A stretch of 5,649 nucleotides of DNA. Source: Deltaproteobacteria bacterium (GTDB taxonomy: Bacteria > Desulfobacterota > DSM-4660 > Desulfatiglandales > Desulfatiglandaceae). The stretch spans positions 1 through 5,649 of the forward strand of contig JAFDKD010000237.1 in assembly GCA_019307165.1 (NCBI GenBank). Direction: 5' to 3'. This document shows, piece by piece, positions 1 through 5,042 of this stretch (position 1 is the first letter of the stretch; every line of letters begins with the position of its first letter). The notes beneath the pieces were generated by a model. It worked only from the letters and a program-made list of their open reading frames with translations, had not been told where the DNA came from and made no database searches. The translations under genes and the position numbers were made by a program.

Positions 1-2
1 CG

Positions 3-164
3 TTCTTCCGAAATCAATCCCTGAGAGACATCCGTCTGATGGTAAGGGATCTGAAGGTGTTCGGGGCGCAGGACAACGGCATGAAGGAAACCGGATTTGG
101 AGGCATTGCCCGGAAAAACATGATCCACCGCCTTCTGCGAGGCCGTTACCCGGCCATGCCATAG
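3..164 (+). CDS. C-terminal end of an unrecognised protein, 5' end outside window
   Basis: An open frame enters from the left edge and ends at TAG 162-164, giving 53 visible residues that finish in RGRYPAMP. I do not recognise the family. The frame looks coding because its third positions are mostly G or C and the translation is a balanced mix of charged and hydrophobic residues, with a basic stretch (ARKNMIHRLLRGR) near the end. A second plus-strand frame is also open here but reads as a Pro/Arg/Gly/His-rich shadow. The gene converges on the minus-strand acyl-CoA operon with only 28 nt (165-192) between the two stops, and I see no convincing terminator hairpin in that gap. It could be an unrelated neighbouring unit. 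No function is proposed. Confidence 0.4.
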   Translation, partial: FFRNQSLRDIRLMVRDLKVFGAQDNGMKETGFGGIARKNMIHRLLRGRYPAMP

Positions 165-192
165 CAGGCACAACGTATTGACGGTATTGCTT

Positions 193-969
193 CTACTCAC
201 CACTGAATTCCGGTTTGCGTTTTTCCAGAAAGGCTTTTATTCCTTCTTTGAAATCCCGGGTCTCGAATGAAACGGCCTGCATATTGGCCTCGATTTCCAA
301 AAGGGAATTAAGGCTCGCCGGCCAGTTGTTTAGCGCGCTCTTTATCATGGCATATGAACGTCCCGGTCCTTTGGCAAACTTCGCGGCCAGCGCCATAGCC
401 TCATCAAGAAGTTCATCATGAGGGAGCAGTTTATTTAACAGGCACATATCGTTTGCTTCGTTGGCATCAAAAATTCTTCCCGTAAGCATGCGCTCTTTGG
501 CTCTATGAAAACACACCCGTAAGGGCAAAAAATAGAACCCGCCCATGTCCGGGACCAGCCCGATACCCGTAAAGGATTCGGCGAATTTGGCCTTTTCCGA
601 GGCGTAAATGATGTCGCTGGCTAGGGCGATATGGAAACCTGCGCCGGTAGCCGGGCCATTTACGGCTGATATAATAGGCTTTTCGAGGTCGACCATATAC
701 TTGATTAATTTCTGAACGTTCTTCAAACGATCCCTTCCGGCCGGTGACGTAACCCCTTGCATCGTCCGGATATCACCGCCTGCGCAAAAAGCACGTCCGG
801 CCCCGGTAATTACAACGACCTTAACCTCGCTATCGGTTTGATAGCTGAACATCTCTTCTTTCAATTCTTCGCGCATGACGAGGTCAAGCGCGTTTAGTTT
901 GTCCGGCATATTTAGTGTTATGGTTGCAATGCCGTCCTTTCTTTCGACGATTATGGTTTCGTAAGCCAT
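193..969 (-). CDS. Enoyl-CoA hydratase/isomerase family protein (crotonase fold), PaaG-like active site
   Basis: This 258-residue protein has the normal length of a single-domain crotonase. Crotonases bind an acyl-CoA and stabilise a thioester enolate through two backbone NH groups. Both oxyanion-hole segments are visible: FCAGGD at residues 61-66 and NGPATGAGF at 104-112. The C-terminal helix region EGIKAFLEKRKPEF (about 242-255) is also typical. By eye alignment to rat mitochondrial enoyl-CoA hydratase, the two catalytic glutamates (Glu144, Glu164) fall on His113 and Phe133. Asp141 lies in a VPDMGG motif, which matches the catalytic Asp of PaaG-type isomerases (PDCGG). I therefore infer double-bond isomerisation, or another enolate reaction, rather than plain hydration. 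It is the last gene of the three-gene operon, 43 nt after the thiolase gene. The start is supported by AAGGGGG at 974-980, only 4 nt before ATG. Confidence 0.9.
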   Translation of the reverse strand: MAYETIIVERKDGIATITLNMPDKLNALDLVMREELKEEMFSYQTDSEVKVVVITGAGRAFCAGGDIRTMQGVTSPAGRDRLKNVQKLIKYMVDLEKPIISAVNGPATGAGFHIALASDIIYASEKAKFAESFTGIGLVPDMGGFYFLPLRVCFHRAKERMLTGRIFDANEANDMCLLNKLLPHDELLDEAMALAAKFAKGPGRSYAMIKSALNNWPASLNSLLEIEANMQAVSFETRDFKEGIKAFLEKRKPEFSGE

Positions 970-1012
970 GCGGCCCCCTTTTCTTTTGGGAATGCGTCAA
1001 TGGATAACATCT

Positions 1013-2203
1013 CTATCCAGGTTCATTTCCAAGAATCGCAACAGCGCTTAACTGGGGTGGACCGCCAAAGGTATGGGAAAGTCCCAGTCGCGGGTTCTTG
1101 ATTTGTCGTTCCGGGGTGTCCACTTTTTGCTGGAGTTGTTTGTAAATTTCATACGTCATTCGCAAGCCACTGGCGCCCACAGGATGGCCAAAACATTTCA
1201 GGCCGCCGTCTATATTGACCGGAAGTCCGCCCTGTCTGGTAAAGAATCCTGAGTCGATATCTTCCCTGGCTTTTCCCCATTGGCTGAACCCGAAATTTTC
1301 ATATATGACCAGTTCGGTTATGGTAAAACAGTCGTGAACTTCAGCCACGTCCAGTTCTTCCCTGGGATTCTTGATCCCGGCCATTTCATAAGCTTTTTGG
1401 GATGAGGTCATGAGCGCGCCGAATTTCATCCAATCAAACCCGGGCCGGACATGCGGCAGCAGGGCGTCCATTGCAATACCGAACCCTTTAAGATAGATGG
1501 GATCGGGGCGAAAACTTTTTGCCAGGTCCTTTCGGGTAATAATGGCGCATGCCGCTCCGTCACTGTTCCCGCAGCAGTCAAATAGACCCAACGGCCAGGC
1601 AATCATCGGGGCATTGACCACTTTTTCAAGGGTCACTTTATTATGAAAATGGGCCTTTGGCGTCAAGTGGCCGTTATCATGATTCTTGACCGCGATCTTG
1701 CCGATGAGCGCTTTGCCTTCTTCAATACTCAACCCGTGTTGTTCAAAATACCGTGTTGCAATCATTCCAAAAGATCCCGGTGAAGTTCGTCTGGCTTCCA
1801 GTACCGGGCTCATTCCCCTTCCGGTGCCTAACCCGGCGAAACCGGTATCCTTTAGTTTTTCAACCCCAAGGGCCAGAACAGTGTCGAAAACGCCGCTGGC
1901 CACGGCCATGCAGGCCTCCAACAGCGCGATATGGCCGGAGGCACACCAGTTTTCGTTTCGGATAATCGGTATATTGTTCAGTTTCAGGGCATTGGCCGCA
2001 ATCGTTCCGCCGATTCCGATCAACGGCGCCGAAACGGTTCCCAGCCAGCACGCCTGTATATCATCCGGTCCGATTCCGGCATCTTCGTAAGCCTCATATA
2101 CCGCTTCTATAGCGAGATCTTCCGTGCCGACATCCCATCGTTCACCAAATTGGGTGCATCCCATACCGATGATGGCGATTTTATCCTTTATGGTACCAGC
2201 CAT
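1013..2203 (-). CDS. SCP2-type thiolase (acyl-CoA C-acyltransferase family)
   Basis: This 396-residue protein has full thiolase length. Thiolases cleave 3-ketoacyl-CoA with CoA or run the reverse Claisen condensation in the cytoplasm. The nucleophile is Cys87 in NWCASG. The SCP2-thiolase motif HDCF is at 290-293, and the catalytic-base motif GHPVGASG at 339-346 contributes His340. The CxG cysteine motif of classical thiolases is absent; the matching C-terminal stretch reads HTFGGP (377-382). In SCP2 thiolases the HDCF cysteine, here Cys292, is thought to take that role. Thiolase-fold aldolases such as Ltp2 have lost these residues, so this looks like a true thiolase. It starts 3 nt after the HMGCS-DUF35 gene, with its ribosome site inside that gene's last codons, so the two are probably made together and may form a complex. 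The substrate cannot be read from the sequence. Confidence 0.9.
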   Translation of the reverse strand: MAGTIKDKIAIIGMGCTQFGERWDVGTEDLAIEAVYEAYEDAGIGPDDIQACWLGTVSAPLIGIGGTIAANALKLNNIPIIRNENWCASGHIALLEACMAVASGVFDTVLALGVEKLKDTGFAGLGTGRGMSPVLEARRTSPGSFGMIATRYFEQHGLSIEEGKALIGKIAVKNHDNGHLTPKAHFHNKVTLEKVVNAPMIAWPLGLFDCCGNSDGAACAIITRKDLAKSFRPDPIYLKGFGIAMDALLPHVRPGFDWMKFGALMTSSQKAYEMAGIKNPREELDVAEVHDCFTITELVIYENFGFSQWGKAREDIDSGFFTRQGGLPVNIDGGLKCFGHPVGASGLRMTYEIYKQLQQKVDTPERQIKNPRLGLSHTFGGPPQLSAVAILGNEPG

Positions 2204-2206
2204 TGG

Positions 2207-3637
2207 TTACTCCCCCTCTTTTCTGATCGGTCTTAATTTCCAAAAATAATTATGAAATCCAGCGCCGTCATAGAGCCTTCTAAACGTCATTTCAACCGGC
2301 ATCCCGATTGTAACTTCAGATGGTTCAAAATCGGTCATCAATCCATAAAACCGGATATTGCCCTGAATTTCTGCAACCGTTTGAATGAGAACGGGATCAT
2401 CACTTCTTCCGGCGAGATTATCACGTGTAAACGTAAATACCGTGCCCGTTCTGTCGGAAATTCTAATCTCTTCAAATTCATCTTTTGAATGACAATTGTA
2501 ACAGATCCTTTGAACAGGAAATGTGGTAACGCCGCAGGCGTTACATTTACTGGCATGCAACCTTATGGAAGAGTTTGCTTCCCGCCAGGAAGCTGTTGCA
2601 GAGGGAATGAGCCGAAAGGGTTCACCAGGTTGAGCATCGAAAACATTCTTGTAACTCAAAAATCGAGCGTAGGAAGAAAACATCAATTTGCTTTCTAATA
2701 ATGACTTCATGGAGTGCTTGTTGACTTTTTCGAAGATCGCTCCGGTCGCCTTGAAAAGCATCGCATCCGCGCCGTCGGCATACGTAGCCAGCAGCAACAG
2801 GTCACCGGGGTTTGCGTCTTCGAGCGCTGCAGCCAGCATCATAAGCGGATGTGCCGCCCCGCAGTTTCCAACATTGGCCAGCAGGGGATCCTGGACCTGG
2901 GTATCCCCGTCGAAACCGAGTGCTTTTACCAGGTTATTGTGGGATCGGCCATCCGGGGCGGTGAAAATTACTTTGGATAGTTCGTCTGGTCGTAAATCAT
3001 ACTTTTTCATTATCCCCTTGACCACTTCCTTAATGTGTGCCGCGTACCCTTCTCCGAGTATGAAACGGCCTTCCCACTGCTTTACGAATCGGTCATCAGG
3101 ATTTCTCCAAACGTCCATCATATCATTGGTAATCGCGTATCCACCCTCGTAGGTCGCGACTAGGTTCTCGTTGCCGATCCATAGGGCGGCTGCCCCGTCT
3201 CCAAAGATTTGCTCTTGATCGGATCTGGGATAAGCGAGCCTGGAATCGGCGGCCGTTATGATAAGGTTTCTTGTCGATCCGCTCTTGACGGAGTCCAGGG
3301 CGGCTTTTAATGCGGCGGTTCCGGAGCGCAGGGAATTGGAAAAATCTGTGGTAATGATATCGCGTCTCAAGTCGGCTGCGCCGGCAACAAGCGCTGAATT
3401 CATTTTTTCCAGGTAGGGTGAGGTTGTGGATGAAAAGAAGAGGCCGTCTATACACTCTCTATCTCTGCCGTACAGGCAATTCGTCGCGGCTTCCACTGCC
3501 ATGGTGATACAGTCTTCATCGTTATTGGCAATACTTCGCTCGCCGACGATGGATCCTCTGCCCCAGGCGGAAGCAATTACTTTTCGCTCCATTCGCAAAA
3601 CCGGGATATGACCACCATATGACACGATTCCAACCAT
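2207..3637 (-). CDS. HMG-CoA-synthase/KAS III-like protein fused to a C-terminal DUF35 zinc-ribbon/OB-fold domain
   Basis: The protein has 476 residues and two parts. Residues 1 to about 305 have the HMG-CoA synthase/ketosynthase III form of the thiolase fold, with GDGAAALWIG (146-155), NVGNCGAAHPL (255-265) and a late YADGADAML strand. Residues about 335-476 are a DUF35 domain: a zinc ribbon with Cys365-x2-Cys368 and Cys379-x2-Cys382, then an OB-fold strand set starting near 388. In the archaeal thiolase/HMGCS complex and in PhlACB the DUF35 part is a separate bridging subunit; here it is fused. By eye, the usual catalytic Cys falls on Leu103 (SNSLRSGT), His on Thr226 (FTAPDG) and Glu on Thr72, so the name HMG-CoA synthase should not be taken as its activity. 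It is the first gene of the operon. The start is fixed by AAAGGAGGA 7 nt upstream. Confidence 0.88.
   Translation of the reverse strand: MVGIVSYGGHIPVLRMERKVIASAWGRGSIVGERSIANNDEDCITMAVEAATNCLYGRDRECIDGLFFSSTTSPYLEKMNSALVAGAADLRRDIITTDFSNSLRSGTAALKAALDSVKSGSTRNLIITAADSRLAYPRSDQEQIFGDGAAALWIGNENLVATYEGGYAITNDMMDVWRNPDDRFVKQWEGRFILGEGYAAHIKEVVKGIMKKYDLRPDELSKVIFTAPDGRSHNNLVKALGFDGDTQVQDPLLANVGNCGAAHPLMMLAAALEDANPGDLLLLATYADGADAMLFKATGAIFEKVNKHSMKSLLESKLMFSSYARFLSYKNVFDAQPGEPFRLIPSATASWREANSSIRLHASKCNACGVTTFPVQRICYNCHSKDEFEEIRISDRTGTVFTFTRDNLAGRSDDPVLIQTVAEIQGNIRFYGLMTDFEPSEVTIGMPVEMTFRRLYDGAGFHNYFWKLRPIRKEGE
2210..2218 (-). promoter_or_regulatory. Ribosome binding site of the thiolase gene, inside the upstream gene
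   Basis: GAGGGGGAG lies 6 nt before the thiolase ATG. The same nine bases encode the final Glu-Gly-Glu of the HMGCS-DUF35 protein. Ribosomes finishing the first gene therefore stop on the start site of the second, which points to translational coupling and roughly equal amounts of the two proteins. Confidence 0.7.
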
Positions 3638-3644
3638 GCTAAAA

Positions 3645-3653
3645 TCCTCCTTT
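3645..3653 (-). promoter_or_regulatory. Strong Shine-Dalgarno for the HMGCS-DUF35 gene
   Basis: AAAGGAGGA sits 7 nt upstream of the ATG at 3637. It is close to the anti-Shine-Dalgarno complement and settles this start. I could not find a convincing sigma70 promoter between here and the oxidoreductase remnant, so the operon may be read from further upstream or from a promoter of another class. Confidence 0.75.
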
Positions 3654-3666
3654 CAGGCAGTTCTTG

Positions 3667-3694
3667 CGGAGCCACATCGTGAAAAAACGATCCG
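3667..3694. repeat. Small imperfect inverted repeat upstream of the acyl-CoA operon
   Basis: ATCGT (3676-3680) and ACGAT (3687-3691) pair around a 6-nt loop. Outside them CGG (3667-3669) pairs with CCG (3692-3694), with a 6-nt bulge on one side. No T-tract follows on either strand, so it is not a standard terminator. It could be an operator or part of the leader of the operon, or chance. Confidence 0.25.
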
Positions 3695-3703
3695 AACAGT
3701 GCT

Positions 3704-3873
3704 TTAGAGCAAGTGGTTGTGGAGGGCTCTTACGATTGTGTCCGCGCAGTCGGTGCCGATCCCCCTGACTCCTGCGCAGTCCCCGGCCACGTACAGTCCG
3801 GGGATGGGCGTTCCGTTCGGATGCAGGAAGTCCCCCACTTGCCGGGTGTCCTGGCAGGTAGAGATTTGTTTCC
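3704..3873 (-). pseudogene. C-terminal remnant of a FAD-dependent oxidoreductase
   Basis: About 55 codons ending in TAA (3704-3706) encode the end of a FAD-dependent oxidoreductase. The core is GTPIPGLYVAGDCAG, followed by VRGIGTDCADTIVRAL. The GLYVAGD pattern is the final FAD-binding strand-turn, whose Asp contacts the flavin chain in many NAD(P)/FAD oxidoreductases. The G/C-rich third positions match real coding sequence. The recognisable frame begins only a few bases past the stop of the membrane-protein gene; upstream of that the frame is a shadow of that gene. The dinucleotide-binding Rossmann motif and all middle domains are missing, so it cannot be a working enzyme. The family is uncertain: a phytoene-desaturase relative would suit the neighbour, but pyridine-nucleotide-type or HcnB-type oxidoreductases fit the motif too. 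Confidence 0.65.
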
Positions 3874-3875
3874 GG

Positions 3876-4850
3876 CTACCAGCCTTTCGGTATGTGGATC
3901 GTGTTCTCGACGCCCACCAGGGAAAAGAGGGTTCCGAACAATGCAAGCCAGAACCAGATAAAGAAGAGAACGCCGAAAGCGGCAACCAAGATGACCCAAA
4001 AGAAGCGGATCGTTGCCCCTGGCCGTCCCCGACTCCTTTCCATTTCAGGCAGCTTTTCCCAGAAGATGGCAAACAGGAAGATCAGCAGGAACCAGCCCAG
4101 GAAGTTGTAGTGGGGGATTCCGAAGAAGAGAAGAAAATCTCCCTTTCCCCACACCCAGGCCATGATCTCCGGCGCGGTTTGAATCGGGTCCATCCACAGA
4201 TCGATCGTCATCGCAATCAGGCCGCCGATCGTCGCCCGGCCCCAGAGGTTCATCCGGGGGAAGGCCTTGCCGGCCGTCAGTACGCAGGAATAGGCGATGA
4301 AGAACCAGCCGAGGCAGGCGATGATGGGGGTTTCCAGGAACCAGAGCCCTCCGCGGGTAAACCAGTAGGTGCCGTACGCCACTTCGCCAAGGGGGTTGTT
4401 CAGGAGGCCGCCGAAGAAACGTCCAGACAGAATCCACAGGCTTTCTTCCAGACCGGTGAAGACGAAAGAGCCGATCAGAAAGCACGAGGCCATCCAAAAA
4501 CCGAAGTGCCTGCGGGCATGGACAAAGCATATCCAGGCGAGCAGGATCGTGAACAGATCTCCAAAGACCATGGCGGGCACGCTGTCTCCCATGGGAACGC
4601 CCTTGGCGAGGAGCGCCCCTTTCCCCTCGTCAGTCAACCCGTCCCACAGGATGGTTTCCTCCAGGGCCGGGTGCTTCCATGTAGAGACATCCGTGTTGCT
4701 CGGGACCCTCAGGACCTGTGGCTGGAAATGATGCAGGTAGGTACTGAATATGATGGTGAGAAACAGCAGTCCGTAAGCGACGATTCCGAATCTCTTGTCG
4801 TACGATGGATGGGGGGGAGCGGGCTGGATCGCTGGGGATTGTCCATTCAT
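3876..4850 (-). CDS. Carotenoid-biosynthesis family membrane protein (DUF422/CruF-like)
   Basis: This 324-residue protein is very hydrophobic, with about seven predicted membrane helices (near 22-40, 92-110, 118-140, 170-192, 205-220, 237-264 and 281-312). It resembles the carotenoid biosynthesis family that includes CruF and archaeal bisanhydrobacterioruberin hydratases, which add water to carotenoid end groups. Points of similarity are ETPIIACLGWFF (173-184), the acidic pair in DLWMDP (217-222), a W-x-W segment (232-234), and FGIPHYNFLGWF (243-254), the most typical stretch. The loop at 41-90, between the first two helices, is long. The assignment is from motif memory and the exact reaction is unknown. 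The start has AGGAAAGG 8 nt upstream and a clear promoter behind it. No other carotenoid gene is in view, apart from a possible desaturase remnant just after the stop. Confidence 0.65.
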   Translation of the reverse strand: MNGQSPAIQPAPPHPSYDKRFGIVAYGLLFLTIIFSTYLHHFQPQVLRVPSNTDVSTWKHPALEETILWDGLTDEGKGALLAKGVPMGDSVPAMVFGDLFTILLAWICFVHARRHFGFWMASCFLIGSFVFTGLEESLWILSGRFFGGLLNNPLGEVAYGTYWFTRGGLWFLETPIIACLGWFFIAYSCVLTAGKAFPRMNLWGRATIGGLIAMTIDLWMDPIQTAPEIMAWVWGKGDFLLFFGIPHYNFLGWFLLIFLFAIFWEKLPEMERSRGRPGATIRFFWVILVAAFGVLFFIWFWLALFGTLFSLVGVENTIHIPKGW

Positions 4851-4891
4851 TCTTTCAGCCTTTCCTGTTGATGGAGTTGATAGTCGTAGAG

Positions 4892-4920
4892 ATTATAACT
4901 CTCCATTGGATCGGTCTCAA
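4892..4920 (-). promoter_or_regulatory. Sigma70-type promoter of the carotenoid-family gene
   Basis: On the minus strand, TTGAGA (4920-4915) and a perfect TATAAT (4897-4892) are separated by 17 nt, the ideal spacing. Transcription would begin near 4885, giving a leader of about 35 nt that contains AGGAAAGG. A short inverted repeat, AGAG-N7-CTCT (4888-4902), is centred on the -10 box and could be an operator, though such a short repeat may be chance. Confidence 0.65.
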
Positions 4921-4951
4921 GATCAACCAGCCATGGGAGCATAAGAAGTTC

Positions 4952-4981
4952 TTGACAGGCTCCTGTGATGTATTGCATAGT
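4952..4981 (+). promoter_or_regulatory. Sigma70-type promoter of the fucosidase gene
   Basis: A perfect TTGACA (4952-4957) is followed after 18 nt by CATAGT (4976-4981), which matches four of six positions of the -10 consensus. The start point would be near 4988, about 55 nt before the fucosidase ATG. It diverges from the minus-strand promoter, with only 31 nt between the two -35 boxes, so one regulator could act on both. Confidence 0.5.
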
Positions 4982-5026
4982 GTACGAGAATCCTTGAAGA
5001 ACTACGTTATTCACAAACAAATGACC

Positions 5027-5036
5027 AGGAGGAGGT
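5027..5036 (+). promoter_or_regulatory. Shine-Dalgarno that sets the fucosidase start
   Basis: AGGAGGAGGT ends 6 nt before ATG 5043. It selects this ATG over the one at 5021, which is out of frame with the fucosidase. The chosen start also gives a proper lipoprotein signal peptide, an independent confirmation. Confidence 0.8.
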
Positions 5037-5042
5037 GCTCCG

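Noticed and set aside
165..192. Bidirectional terminator between the convergent left-end gene and the crotonase gene
   Set aside because: The 28-nt gap has no stable inverted repeat or T-tract on either strand.
1001..1019. Hairpin TGGATA-N7-TATCCA at the end of the thiolase gene, considered as a terminator
   Set aside because: The stem has only six, mainly A/T, pairs and no T-tract follows in the direction of transcription. The next gene, 43 nt on, has its own ribosome site, so the operon probably continues.
3704..4072. 122-codon frame read as a complete small protein
   Set aside because: Only the last ~55 codons resemble a known protein; the first half overlaps the membrane-protein gene in another frame and reads as a shadow. 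It is reported as a remnant instead.
3704..4850. Membrane protein and oxidoreductase tail as one gene split by a frameshift
   Set aside because: The frames differ by one base, so an indel could join them. But a full-length carotenoid-family protein ending in only the last FAD-binding segment of an oxidoreductase would not make a sensible enzyme.
3717..4871. 384-codon plus-strand open frame opposite the carotenoid-family gene
   Set aside because: It is antisense to a convincing membrane protein in G+C-rich DNA. Its translation is rich in Glu, Gln, Arg and Pro with no recognisable domain, as expected of a shadow frame.
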